A model generated the notes under the pieces. That model did not search any database. It was given only the letters and a program-made list of their open reading frames with translations, and was not told the origin of the DNA. A stretch of DNA of 64,000 nt from Cytophagales bacterium (lineage in GTDB: Bacteria; Bacteroidota; Bacteroidia; Cytophagales; UBA9547), in contig JAAFIH010000003.1 in the NCBI GenBank assembly GCA_013297755.1, positions 136,272-200,271 of the forward strand, read 5' to 3'. Position 1 is the stretch's first letter. The number at the start of each line of letters is the position of its first letter. Shown here piece after piece: positions 1-9,118 of this stretch. A program made the translations under genes and the position numbers.

Positions 1-729
1 AAATGTAGTATATGTATTTGCAGATAAATTCGTAAACACATTTGTTGTAAACCAATTAGTATTATTGATACTGTATTCTAATGTTCCAGTTCCGCCAACT
101 CCTGTAATTGTAGCAGAACCATTAGCCAATCCACAACTTAAAATATCAGAATCTAAAACATTGCTTATACTAGGAGCACTTGGCGAGGTAATGGTAAAAG
201 TTGCACCTGCAGCACTACAAGCTATACTGTTTTGGTTTCTAATAAATGTAGCATATGTATTTGCAGATAAATTCGTAAACACATTTGTGGTAAACCAATT
301 GATATTATTAATACTATATTCTACTATTCCAGTACCGCCTGTGCCTGTGATGGTTACTCTACCATTGCTAAGTCCACAATTAGTAATGTCATTATCAACT
401 ACACTGCTAATACTAGGAACACTTGGAGTGGTGATTGTGAATAATGTACCACTTACTGAGCAAGAAGGAAACGATTGACTACGAACTCTAGGTGTATATG
501 CTGCTGCTGATAATCCACTAAATACAGTGGTTGTAAACCAAGTCGTACCATTTATGCTATATTCTAATGTTCCTACTCCACCATTTCCTGAAAGTGTAGC
601 AACACCATTGGTTAATCCACAATTGGTGATGTGTGATAGTAAAGAAGTTCCAGAAGATATTGCTGCTGGCTGTGTAATGATAGCACTTGTTGTTGTTCTA
701 CATAAATTTGCATCTGTAATCGTAACTGT
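1..729 (-). repeat. Three in-frame 243-nt (81-codon) tandem repeats inside the giant surface gene
   Basis: The conserved tyrosine codons of the WFTT-VF-LSA-TY block lie at 12-10, 255-253 and 498-496, exactly 243 nt apart. Each unit also carries an NCGL-NG motif and an EYSIN motif. The two copies nearest the edge are almost identical in DNA, the third is diverged. More units may continue outside the window. Confidence 0.85.
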
Positions 730-3243
730 GTAAGTATTGGCAGTTAAAGAAGAAATAGTATTGGTAGAAAGAGCTGAATTGCTTGTATTTGAACCATTTG
801 ACCAATTATAAGTGAAATTCGCAGCCCCACCAGATTGTGTTACTGTAAGAGCTCCATTAGAACCTCCATTGCAGCTTACATTGGTTTGTGAAGTAATAGA
901 TGCAGATGGAATAGCGGCTACTGAAAGTGAAGCTCCCGTAGAAGTAGAACTACAACTTCCATTTAAAATGATACATCTATAAGTGTATCCATTAAGGCCA
1001 GAAGTAGCTGCTGTTATGCCCAACGTAGATGTGTTTACGTTTGAATATACACCTGTATTTGAAAGGTTATTAAACCCAGCACCTTGATTTACTTGCCATT
1101 GAAACCCTGTTGTAGCTCCTGAAACAGTAACTCCAAAAGTTGCATTTGCTCCTGTGCAAATGGTTCTGTTTATTGGTTGGTTTGAAATGGTAGGATTTGT
1201 ACAAGATGCCGCTGTAGTAAACGACCAAAAAGAATTGCTTTTGTATCCATTTCGTTCTTTGGTTACATCGTTGTAACTGCCCCAAATAATGCCATCACTA
1301 TCTTTAAAAGATTGGTCATCAAAGGCTATATAATATTTAGTACCTCCAACTAAACCAGATACAGATATGGTAATATTCGCAGTTCCCGAACCTGTAACAT
1401 TTGCCGAATTAGAAGCAACTGTGGCTACTGTTACATTATCTGAAAATCGTTTGATATATATGTTATTGGCACTATTACCTGCAAAAACTGCTTTGCTAAA
1501 AGTTAAACTCAAGGTAGGATTCAAACTCACTCCTGTAGCACTATTAAGTGGCGTACGGCTTGATAGCGTAGGAGCGGTACCTCCATTTTTGTAATATTGA
1601 ATTGAACCAATTGCTCCATTTGGTAAAATATATAAATCTATATCTCCATCTGAATCGTAATCCGCTGGATATATAAGTGTTTGAAAAATATCAATGAAAC
1701 TTAAACCATTGAAAGGACCACTGGTAAATAGACCAGCACCTGTAGCAGAAATGTTTGTGAACGCACCCGAACCATTGTTTAAACCCAGCACAATGCCTAC
1801 ACTAGCTGTGTTTATGGGTTGATACAACACATCTACATCGCCATCAGCATCAAAATCGCCAGGTACATATCGCACTCCAGGAGTAGTAACAGGTAAGCCA
1901 CTTGGCAAGGGAGCATTAGCCCAACTAGTACCATCGTTTCTATAAAAATTAGTTGGAGCAACTGTTGATGTATGAAATTGAAGAATATCAATATCTCCAT
2001 CGTTGTCTACATCTACATTCTTCATACCAGGAGCAATTACATTTGTCATGCTTACACCATTGAATATACCACTACTAAAAACACCAGTAGTAGGATTGGC
2101 AGCAGTTTCTACAAAAGTACCTGAGCCATTATTTATAGCAACGCTTATGTTGTTTACGGTTGTTCCTAATTGAAATAATACATCTATATCTCCATCATTA
2201 TCATAATCTCCAGGTACAAATCTCCCAAAAGCAGGAGATACAGTTGTGGGTAAACCTGTAGGAACTGTACTAAGTGTAAACGAACTTCCATTGCTTCTCA
2301 TATATCTGCAAGAGGTAGCACTATTTGATTCATATATATCATTATCTCCATCATTATCAAAATCATACACATGATATTTTGCAGTGATTAAATCTGTAAA
2401 ATCCATCCCAGATAGAACTCCACTGGTAATGGTAGAAGGATTTGTGTTGGTACCAAGTACTGAACTATAAGTACCATTGCCATTGTTTTGATGGTAAGTA
2501 ACAGGCGTACCACTTCCTCCAAATTGAGAAAGCATATCTATATGTCCATCATTATTAAAATCTCCTAATACGACCCTGTTGTTTCCATTGGCACTTGAAG
2601 TTGCATTGTATAAACCTGGAGGAACTGTAGTAGATGCATAAGAAGTCTGCAAATTAGAAGATTTAAAATTATCTACTGCTAAATAATCGATAGCACCTGC
2701 TGTGCTCATTTCTATGGCATCTATCAATTTATTAGAATTATCTGAGCCACCTTCAGTAGCAAAATTCACATAAGAAAATCCATTTGAACTATTGGGCCAA
2801 CTTGATTTTGTAAATGAAAATATAGTAACTCCTGCTTTTTTGCCAACAAAGTTTACAGAGCCTGTAGTAGGGTTGTTTCCTCCATTAGTCGAGATAAATA
2901 CATACATCGATTTTATGGTAAAATCTACACCAGCGGTAGAAATCACATAAGTTTGAAGCATCCCATAATTTCCACCATTGTCAAAAAACTTATCAGAGGT
3001 AGAACCACATCCCTCTCCTACACAGGCATTTCCAACTCCATAACCATTTACGTTTTGATTTAAACATTGACCTGGAACAAATACTCTTAATTTATTGCTA
3101 CCAAAAACAACGCCATTGTTGGTAAAAGACTGAGGACAACCCGTAGTGAAACTTTCGAAAGTTTCGGTAACTTGAGCATTTGAGACCAGCCAAGCACTTG
3201 ATAATGTTACAATTAAAGTAATTTTAAGTAATAATGGTTTCAT
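1..3243 (-). CDS. Giant secreted repeat protein, 5' part only (FG-GAP/VCBS, SbsA-like Ig, SprB-type repeats)
   Basis: The reading frame is open from an ATG at 3243 to the left edge, giving 1081 residues and no stop, so the C-terminus is outside the window. The N-terminus is a signal peptide cleaved near SNA-Q. Residues of roughly 180-550 carry six acidic DxDxDGxxD calcium-binding motifs (for example DYDNDGDIDVL) typical of FG-GAP/VCBS propeller repeats. Next come an SbsA-type Ig-like domain (Big_5), a second Ig-like domain, an SprB-type repeat (VSCNGGSNGAL) and three near-identical 81-residue repeats at the edge. Such proteins in Bacteroidota are exported by the T9SS and act as adhesins or gliding-associated surface proteins; a C-terminal sorting domain is expected but not seen. 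Substrate or partner is unknown. Confidence 0.85.
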   Translation of the reverse strand, partial: MKPLLLKITLIVTLSSAWLVSNAQVTETFESFTTGCPQSFTNNGVVFGSNKLRVFVPGQCLNQNVNGYGVGNACVGEGCGSTSDKFFDNGGNYGMLQTYVISTAGVDFTIKSMYVFISTNGGNNPTTGSVNFVGKKAGVTIFSFTKSSWPNSSNGFSYVNFATEGGSDNSNKLIDAIEMSTAGAIDYLAVDNFKSSNLQTSYASTTVPPGLYNATSSANGNNRVVLGDFNNDGHIDMLSQFGGSGTPVTYHQNNGNGTYSSVLGTNTNPSTITSGVLSGMDFTDLITAKYHVYDFDNDGDNDIYESNSATSCRYMRSNGSSFTLSTVPTGLPTTVSPAFGRFVPGDYDNDGDIDVLFQLGTTVNNISVAINNGSGTFVETAANPTTGVFSSGIFNGVSMTNVIAPGMKNVDVDNDGDIDILQFHTSTVAPTNFYRNDGTSWANAPLPSGLPVTTPGVRYVPGDFDADGDVDVLYQPINTASVGIVLGLNNGSGAFTNISATGAGLFTSGPFNGLSFIDIFQTLIYPADYDSDGDIDLYILPNGAIGSIQYYKNGGTAPTLSSRTPLNSATGVSLNPTLSLTFSKAVFAGNSANNIYIKRFSDNVTVATVASNSANVTGSGTANITISVSGLVGGTKYYIAFDDQSFKDSDGIIWGSYNDVTKERNGYKSNSFWSFTTAASCTNPTISNQPINRTICTGANATFGVTVSGATTGFQWQVNQGAGFNNLSNTGVYSNVNTSTLGITAATSGLNGYTYRCIILNGSCSSTSTGASLSVAAIPSASITSQTNVSCNGGSNGALTVTQSGGAANFTYNWSNGSNTSNSALSTNTISSLTANTYTVTITDANLCRTTTSAIITQPAAISSGTSLLSHITNCGLTNGVATLSGNGGVGTLEYSINGTTWFTTTVFSGLSAAAYTPRVRSQSFPSCSVSGTLFTITTPSVPSISSVVDNDITNCGLSNGRVTITGTGGTGIVEYSINNINWFTTNVFTNLSANTYATFIRNQNSIACSAAGATFTITSPSAPSISNVLDSDILSCGLANGSATITGVGGTGTLEYSINNTNWFTTNVFTNLSANTYTTF

Positions 3244-3269
3244 AAATTAGTTTTTTAATAATTTTATTG

Positions 3270-3277
3270 CAAACATA
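3270..3277 (-). promoter_or_regulatory. Putative -7 box TATGTTTG of the giant surface gene
   Basis: On the minus strand the octamer TATGTTTG matches the Bacteroidetes -7 consensus TAnnTTTG, 27 nt before the ATG at 3243. No clear -33 TTTG was found at the usual spacing. Confidence 0.4.
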
Positions 3278-3460
3278 CATAAAATTATTAAACTAACATG
3301 AACTCTAAGTAATATTTCTGTAATAAAATTTAGATTTCAATCAAATAGTAAAATTTTGGTAATTTTTATTTGCAATTCGTCCAATTATATGTATAAATAT
3401 GTTGTAAGAATAAAATCATAGTATTTAAAAACCGAATAGAAAGCCATAAAAGTTTTTGAA

Positions 3461-3802
3461 CAGGGAAAAAATACATTTAAAAATATTATAATTTTAATAA
3501 TAAAATATTACTTTCAATATAATATTTTAAGAAATATTATATTGAAACAAAAAACAAACATTTCAATTTTATTTTAAACCCCTCTTTATAATTTCTCTCC
3601 AAATGGGAGAAAAATTATAGGAATGTAATTTTAATTTTTCGGTTTGATATAGTATAAATAAATATCCTTACCTTTTGGATTCTGTGCCTTTGGGTTAAAA
3701 CTAAAGTTTTGAGCCAAGTTGTGAAATTGAAAAATTGGGTTGGGTTGAAGCAAATAAAATACAGGTATTTATTTGATAATAATCTTAGAGGTATTTGCCC
3801 TG
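3461..3802. mobile_element. 342-bp non-autonomous element with CAGGG/CCCTG ends and 9-bp target duplication
   Basis: The left end CAGGGAAAAAATACATTTAA and the right end (read inward on the minus strand) CAGGGCAAATACCTCTAAGA form imperfect terminal inverted repeats. The element is bracketed by perfect 9-bp direct repeats GTTTTTGAA at 3452-3460 and 3803-3811. There is no reading frame of useful size. The interior carries CCTTTTGGATTCTG and TGGGTTGGG, shared with the element at 40223-40415. This is a MITE-like element; the transposase that moves it is not in the window. Confidence 0.8.
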
Positions 3803-4128
3803 GTTTTTGAAATTCAACAAGATTATAAATTTTAGATTATTTTCAATTTTTAATTTACCATTATATCAAATTCTTACTAGATTTCTATGGACTTGAATAA
3901 AAAAGATTGATACCATCAATAATAGATTGTATAAATCAATTGCACTATGTATATGAATTATTTAAAATAAATTTCTTTTTTAAATAAATTTTTCTAAAAT
4001 CATGGAAACTAGGCTAATGTATCAATACATTCTTAAAATTTTTGGATTGACCACATTAAAAAATAATAAGAAAATATAATAGCATCAACTACATATCAAA
4101 GCTATTTTCAAATTAATTCTATTGTTAA

Positions 4129-4224
4129 ATTAATGTCGCTTACTAAGGTATCAGATTATCTTTCTCCTTTGAAGCAAGACTAATATAGAAGCAATAAAAA
4201 AATGATTAGCTAAACGACATTGAT
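4129..4224 (-). repeat. Copy 1 of a ~95-bp palindromic dispersed element
   Basis: Ends ATTAATGTCG and CGACATTGAT are inverted repeats, and the interior carries TCTTTCTCCTTTGAAG and, read on the minus strand, TTGCTTCTATATTAGTC. Four more copies lie at 29141, 42388, 50994 and 59953. It lies in a gene-free region next to another inverted-repeat element. Confidence 0.75.
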
Positions 4225-4256
4225 AATTAAATAGTTATCAAAGCTCTTTAAATTTT

Positions 4257-4377
4257 AAGGAAATTTCAAAAATTCCATTTATTTTCAAAAACCCCACCCA
4301 AACCAATTTCTGTTACGATGCCACAGAATCCAAGTGGGAGGGCTTCATAGGAATTGAGGTTTTTAGAAGTTCCCTTA
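4257..4377. repeat. 121-bp inverted-repeat element with GGGAACTTCTAAAAA end
   Basis: Left end AAGGAAATTTCAAAAA pairs with the right end, which on the minus strand reads AAGGGAACTTCTAAAAA. The interior ACCCCACCC...CAGAATCC...GGGAGGG resembles the interior of the element at 40223-40415 read in the other orientation. The 16-mer TTTTTAGAAGTTCCCT at 4360-4375 recurs at 40981-40996. It lies just downstream of the minus-strand DUF4249 gene and may also act as its terminator. Confidence 0.55.
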
Positions 4378-4396
4378 TATATTTAAAATATAACCT

Positions 4397-5530
4397 TTAC
4401 TTACAAACCAAATTTTTGGCCACATCAGGGCTAGATTGATTTTTTATAAAACTAAAACTTTTATTTATTTCTATGCTTTTTTCTAAAACACGCATACCAC
4501 CAAAAAATCCAACTGCTTTTTTGCCTTTTTCGTCTACATTCATAATATTGGTTGGCACGTTGGCTGGTGGTCTAGAGAAAAGACCCGACAAACCACCACC
4601 AGTGCCATTGCCCAGTTCTCGGTCTATACTTGCCAAAAAACTAATATGTGGTAATGTAATAGCAAATATTTTTACTTTAACTGAATCGCCAGGAAAGTAA
4701 GTGGGGTAATCGCTGCCATTGCCCACTGGCGACATCACTGATTGAAATCTTACAGGAAGAATAAATGAAGCTGGTTTATCTTGTGCAAACTCCTCATCAT
4801 TGTTTGCACCGTTAGAAATATCAAAAACGGTATTTAACCTTTGATTGCTTCTAAAAGTGCGCCAAGTGCTGTATTGCCCTGCATTTAACCCAAGTGTTGT
4901 GCTGTAAGGCGAGTTATTATCGCCATAGCGTTTTACAAAAGTTTGAATCCAATAGGCATCAGGAAAATCAAATTCTTTAGTTTTAGGCATATCAAAAGCC
5001 TGCAAATCTATAAAAGGTCCTTTTGGAACAACGCCAATGGGTGTACCCACTATTCTGCAAGTATCTGTCTGACGCAAAGCTCTGAACTCACAATTTCTTA
5101 GTGGAATAAAAGTATTTGAGGTATATTTTTCGCCATTTGATAAAGTAATATTAAGATTGTATGAAGTACCAGGAGCCAAAAGTGTATTCGAGGTTACATA
5201 TTTCCCATTTCCTTTGTGTACTAATACATCAGTAATTGAATTGCTTCCGCTTATGGTTGGTACTCCATTGATTGTAGTCAAAACTCCAATTTGATAAGTT
5301 ATGCTTACAGCTGCATCTGTTACAGCTGGCGGTGCAGTAGCCGAAGAATAGGTTGTAGAAAGGCTCAATTTTACGGTATCTCCATTGTTTTTGAATGGCA
5401 CAAGTGGATCATAAATTAAATTACCCTCTACCACAAGTTGAGCTTGTGCATTGGGTGGAGTAATGTTGTAGTTGGTGTAGCATCCATACAAACCTACGAA
5501 AGAAACTAATATTAAAAGTAATTTTTTCAT
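4397..5530 (-). CDS. DUF4249 domain-containing lipoprotein
   Basis: The 377-residue product starts with a lipoprotein signal peptide ending in LYGC, so Cys17 is the likely lipidated residue. The body has the DUF4249 pattern of a LVVEGN strand near the N-terminus followed by Ig-like beta strands. The gene follows the TonB-dependent receptor gene on the same strand after 45 bp, an arrangement common in Bacteroidota, so the two are probably one operon and the lipoprotein an outer-membrane partner of the receptor. The transported ligand cannot be read from the sequence. The family call rests on the LVVEGN region, length and context. Confidence 0.85.
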   Translation of the reverse strand: MKKLLLILVSFVGLYGCYTNYNITPPNAQAQLVVEGNLIYDPLVPFKNNGDTVKLSLSTTYSSATAPPAVTDAAVSITYQIGVLTTINGVPTISGSNSITDVLVHKGNGKYVTSNTLLAPGTSYNLNITLSNGEKYTSNTFIPLRNCEFRALRQTDTCRIVGTPIGVVPKGPFIDLQAFDMPKTKEFDFPDAYWIQTFVKRYGDNNSPYSTTLGLNAGQYSTWRTFRSNQRLNTVFDISNGANNDEEFAQDKPASFILPVRFQSVMSPVGNGSDYPTYFPGDSVKVKIFAITLPHISFLASIDRELGNGTGGGLSGLFSRPPANVPTNIMNVDEKGKKAVGFFGGMRVLEKSIEINKSFSFIKNQSSPDVAKNLVCK

Positions 5531-5575
5531 TGTTTTATTTTATTAATAAATTTAAAAAATTTTTTATATTTTGGA

Positions 5576-8068
5576 TTAAAATTTAAAATTGTAAGTAATA
5601 CTTGGCACTATAAACGAAATCACGCTAAATTTTTGATATACTATATTTTTGCCATCTGGTGCATATCCTACGGGTACTTCGTCACCATCAAATACTTTGT
5701 CGTTGTCTTTTACTTCTGGGTTTTCTCTGGCTACTAAAGAAAACGCATTTCTCATATTTATAGTATTATACACACCCATCACAAGTTCCCATTCGTAAGT
5801 ATATTTTAATCTTTTAAATAAATTTGAAGGCAATTCTCCCATTTCAGGTTCTGGTCTTTTTTTGTTTTTAAATGTTGCCGATAAATCTACCCTAAAAAAG
5901 TCAGGTATTCGTATGTTATTTCGTTGATTAACAGGGGTTTGGGGAATGTAATAATTGTTGTAGGCAAAACCATTGGTTGGTAGATTGACTGGTGTGCCAG
6001 AACCATAAAACACATTGGCAGCAAAACGCCATCTATCATTAAAAATCAAAAACTTGTTTCTTACATCATAGCAAGCCACAATGCTTAGGGTATGCGTTCG
6101 GTCAAATCGGTTGGCGTACCAGTTGTTTTCGCTTATACCATTAACTTGTCGCTCTGTGCGAGCAAGGGTGTAGCTTATCCATCCTGTAAATGGTCCATTG
6201 TTTTTCTTTACATAAAATTCTAAGCCATAAGCTCTACCTCTGCCATTTAAAACTTCGCCTTCGATATTTTTGTTGAGTAATAAATCAGCATTATCCACAT
6301 AATCTAATTGATTTTTCATGGTTTTGTAATAGCCCTCTACTGAGGTTTCAAACTGATTATCGCTGCCAAAATTTCTAAAATACCCTAAAGCCACTTGGTC
6401 GGCAATTTGTGGTTTGATGTTGTTGGTTACTGGAGTCCACACATCTAGTGGAATAGATGCAGCAGTGTTTGAGATCAAATGCAAATATTGCACTGTACGC
6501 ATATAACTGGCTTTGAGAGAACTCGTTTCATTCAATTCAAATTTCAATGCCACACGTGGCTCTGGATACCAAAATTGATTCAATACACGTGGACTAGCAT
6601 ACACATCAGTACTTGTAGGTTTACGTTTGATATTCATTTCTGATTGGGCAGGATCATAATTTTGGCGAGACGAATCTATAAAATTGAAGTTAGATAATCG
6701 TAAACCATACGTTGCCGTAAATCTAGGCGATAATTTTTGCTCATTGGCTATAAATACGGCATTTTCTAAGCCATATTTACTTGATAATTTGCGTGAAAAC
6801 TCTTCATTGGATGATTTAATTTTAATTTCACCTGGGAAAAAATCATAATAAGTACTTTGTCCACCAAAACTAATGGTATTGTTTGGGTTTATATACCAAG
6901 TAAATTCAGGTTTGATAGATACGTTTTGTATGCTCGATTTCCAACTAAAACCATCGCCAGACGAGTTGGTTTCGGCACCCAAACCATAATTGTATCTGCT
7001 ATAGAAACCAGTAAGATTGAAAAATAATTTATCACTAAAAATATGATTCCATCGTGCAGAGAGTGTTCTGTTGCCCCAATTGAAACCAAAAGCACCTTGT
7101 CCAAACTCATCTTTACCTAAATAGCCTGATAAAAATACTTTATCTTTTTTGGTAATATTATAATTAGCTTTCAAAGTAAGGTCATAAAAATACAATCTCA
7201 ACCCTTTGATGTCGGGCAAGCCACCAGTAAAAGGCGCAATGAGAGCATCAATATAAGAGCGTCTGCCAGCAATTATAAAAGAACCTTTGTCTTTTTTAAT
7301 GGGTGCTTCTATGGTTAATCTGCTAAAAATACTGCCTAGCCCCCCCTGTACAGCCAGTCTTTTGCTGTTTCCCTCTTTCAATCGCACATCAAGCAAAGAT
7401 GATAAACGACCGCCATATTGGGCAGGTATGCCACCTTTGTATAACTTTACATCTTTGACAGCATCTGGGTTGAAAACCGAGAAAAAACCAAATAAATGTG
7501 AAGAGTTGTAAACGGGTGCCTCGTCCAATAAAATCAAATTTTGGTCTATGCTACCCCCACGAACATTAAACCCAGATGCACCCTCGCCTACGCTAGATAC
7601 TCCTGGCAATAATTGTATACTACGAACCACATCTACTTCTCCAAAAAGGGCAGGAATACGACTTATTTCTTTTATTCCCAGCTTATTTACACTCATCTGA
7701 TTGCTTCTTACGTTCATATCAGGGCGATCGGCTGTTATCTCCACTTCGGCTAGTTCTACTCTATCTTCGGCAATTTCTATATCTATTTTTTGGTTTGATG
7801 TAAGGTCTATATCTTGGTATATGGTTTTGTAACCTACATACTGAAAAGCTATTTTGTATTTTCCTTCGGGCAACGACATCGAATAAAACCCATAAGCATT
7901 GGTAGATGTAGCAATAGTTGTACCAGTTACAACAACGGTAGCACCAATCAAATCTTCTCCATTTTTTTTGTCTTTGAGCGTACCACTAATGGTATATTTA
8001 TTTTGAGATAATGCAGCAGTAAAACAAATTAGCGTAAGTATAGCTGACAATAAATATTTTTTATACAT
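5576..8068 (-). CDS. TonB-dependent receptor with carboxypeptidase-like regulatory domain
   Basis: The 830-residue protein has a signal peptide, a CarboxypepD_reg-like beta-sandwich at about residues 25-105 (SGTLKDKKNGEDLIGATV), a plug domain at about 120-225 (PGVSSVGEGASGFNVRGG, then LDEAPVYNSSHLFGFF) and a long C-terminal beta-barrel ending in the aromatic residue of NFKF. It would import a ligand across the outer membrane using TonB energy. It precedes the DUF4249 lipoprotein gene in the same direction. No SusD-like partner is present, so this is not a polysaccharide-utilisation SusCD pair. Ligand unknown. A TAGTTTTG promoter box lies 47 nt upstream of the ATG. Confidence 0.93.
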   Translation of the reverse strand: MYKKYLLSAILTLICFTAALSQNKYTISGTLKDKKNGEDLIGATVVVTGTTIATSTNAYGFYSMSLPEGKYKIAFQYVGYKTIYQDIDLTSNQKIDIEIAEDRVELAEVEITADRPDMNVRSNQMSVNKLGIKEISRIPALFGEVDVVRSIQLLPGVSSVGEGASGFNVRGGSIDQNLILLDEAPVYNSSHLFGFFSVFNPDAVKDVKLYKGGIPAQYGGRLSSLLDVRLKEGNSKRLAVQGGLGSIFSRLTIEAPIKKDKGSFIIAGRRSYIDALIAPFTGGLPDIKGLRLYFYDLTLKANYNITKKDKVFLSGYLGKDEFGQGAFGFNWGNRTLSARWNHIFSDKLFFNLTGFYSRYNYGLGAETNSSGDGFSWKSSIQNVSIKPEFTWYINPNNTISFGGQSTYYDFFPGEIKIKSSNEEFSRKLSSKYGLENAVFIANEQKLSPRFTATYGLRLSNFNFIDSSRQNYDPAQSEMNIKRKPTSTDVYASPRVLNQFWYPEPRVALKFELNETSSLKASYMRTVQYLHLISNTAASIPLDVWTPVTNNIKPQIADQVALGYFRNFGSDNQFETSVEGYYKTMKNQLDYVDNADLLLNKNIEGEVLNGRGRAYGLEFYVKKNNGPFTGWISYTLARTERQVNGISENNWYANRFDRTHTLSIVACYDVRNKFLIFNDRWRFAANVFYGSGTPVNLPTNGFAYNNYYIPQTPVNQRNNIRIPDFFRVDLSATFKNKKRPEPEMGELPSNLFKRLKYTYEWELVMGVYNTINMRNAFSLVARENPEVKDNDKVFDGDEVPVGYAPDGKNIVYQKFSVISFIVPSITYNFKF

Positions 8069-8114
8069 ATAATATAGGTTTGGTAATTTGCAATGAAAGA
8101 ATTGAATTGCGTTG

Positions 8115-8122
8115 CAAAACTA
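8115..8122 (-). promoter_or_regulatory. Putative -7 box TAGTTTTG of the TonB-dependent receptor operon
   Basis: The minus strand carries TAGTTTTG, matching TAnnTTTG, 47 nt before the receptor ATG at 8068. Confidence 0.4.
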
Positions 8123-8234
8123 TGGAAACTATTTTTATATCAAAAGTTTTTAGAGTTTTTTTATGAAATAAATTATTAAATTATCAAAAATAGAATTTGG
8201 TTGGGTATAAAAATGGATTATTGATTATTCCTTC

Positions 8235-8262
8235 CTTGTTGGTGTTTTTTTTCACCAACAAG
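8235..8262. repeat. Perfect 10-bp hairpin CTTGTTGGTG / CACCAACAAG
   Basis: Arms 8235-8244 and 8253-8262 are perfect inverted repeats around an eight-T loop. It lies in the 519-bp gap between the receptor and the next minus-strand gene. A related TTTGTTGGT hairpin follows at 8306 and another at 38475. Confidence 0.6.
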
Positions 8263-8305
8263 CAATTATACTATTTTTCCACAACTTTTTGCTTTAATTC
8301 ATTGA

Positions 8306-8330
8306 TTTGTTGGTAAAGAATACCAACAAA
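8306..8330. repeat. REP-like hairpin TTTGTTGGTA / TACCAACAAA
   Basis: Arms of 10 nt at 8306-8315 and 8321-8330 around AAGAA. Its reverse complement differs at only one base from the hairpin at 38475-38499, so the two belong to one dispersed family. Confidence 0.6.
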
Positions 8331-8430
8331 GGATAATTGTAGATGTTGTATAATAAACACCATTTTGATCGCCAATCCTATACTTATCGCCTGCCATGAT
8401 GCTAATATAAGGACTTTTTTTGTGTATTAT

Positions 8431-8478
8431 AATCGTTACAAACGATTATTTCGACCGCCCCCGTTGCAAACGAGGGCG
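8431..8478. repeat. Double hairpin with GTTGCAAACGAGGGCG motif
   Basis: The first stem is AATCGTT/AACGATT (8431-8447). The second is CGCCC/GGGCG (8456-8478) around CCGTTGCAAACGA. The second resembles the hairpin at 31588-31620, which also has a GTT-TAAACGAGGG core. The rest of 8069-8587 is AT-rich with no gene seen. Confidence 0.5.
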
Positions 8479-8587
8479 ATAGGGGTTAATCAGAGACACT
8501 CCCAAACTGTTATTTTCTTAGTGAAGACTACTGAGAAAGGGAAAGAACCCATACAATAGCAAAAAATTAATTAATAAGTAAGTTAAA

Positions 8588-9112
8588 TTACTTTTCTAAC
8601 AATATCAAATTGCCATATATTTGCATAGTGTCAGTCCAAGATCCAGCTAGATTTTGACACACAAATGGGTCGAAAGTGAATACTTTGCGACCTTTGGCAT
8701 CTACATCTATTGTGAGAATATCGCCATTGCCCGACATAGCTGTATACACAATAGTAGCACCATTTTTGGTGTTTTGCATATTGATATACACATTTTTGGT
8801 GTTGATAGAATCTGGCAAATATTTGATTACAAACTTGCTTTTAGCCGCTGGTATGGCTCGTATGCCCATGTTTAAAACTCTGTAGTCGGCATTGGAAACA
8901 TAATCTACTGCTGTAAGTATAATATAGGGGCTATCTTGTTGCTTTTGCAAAAAAGCATATACTTTTCGGCCATTGATATAATAAAAACTGCTGCTGTCGG
9001 CTACTGGTTTTGTAGTGTTTGGTAAGGGCGAATTGTTGGTTGGGGCTGGTGTATTGGTACTGCCACAGGCAAATAGCAAAGATAATACTGGAATGATTAT
9101 GTAATTTTTCAT
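8588..9112 (-). CDS. Hypothetical lipoprotein, 174 aa
   Basis: The N-terminus MKNYIIIPVLSLLFACGS is a lipoprotein signal with Cys16 as the lipidation site, followed by a Pro/Thr/Asn-rich linker (TNTPAPTNNSPLPNTTKP). The remainder is a beta-rich region of about 135 residues with no family that I recognise. It ends a minus-strand run of five closely spaced secreted-protein genes; the next gene upstream starts at 9511 and ends only 6 bp away, so co-transcription is likely. Function unknown. Confidence 0.75.
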   Translation of the reverse strand: MKNYIIIPVLSLLFACGSTNTPAPTNNSPLPNTTKPVADSSSFYYINGRKVYAFLQKQQDSPYIILTAVDYVSNADYRVLNMGIRAIPAAKSKFVIKYLPDSINTKNVYINMQNTKNGATIVYTAMSGNGDILTIDVDAKGRKVFTFDPFVCQNLAGSWTDTMQIYGNLILLEK

Positions 9113-9118
9113 GTTTTT

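Noticed and set aside
65..733. Two plus-strand open frames
   Set aside because: They are mirror images of the 81-codon repeats of the minus-strand surface gene and have no start context or family resemblance.
3244..4396. Hidden gene or RNA gene in the 1.15-kb gap
   Set aside because: All frames are broken by stops; the recognisable content is three small repeat elements. No tRNA-like fold or conserved RNA was recognised.
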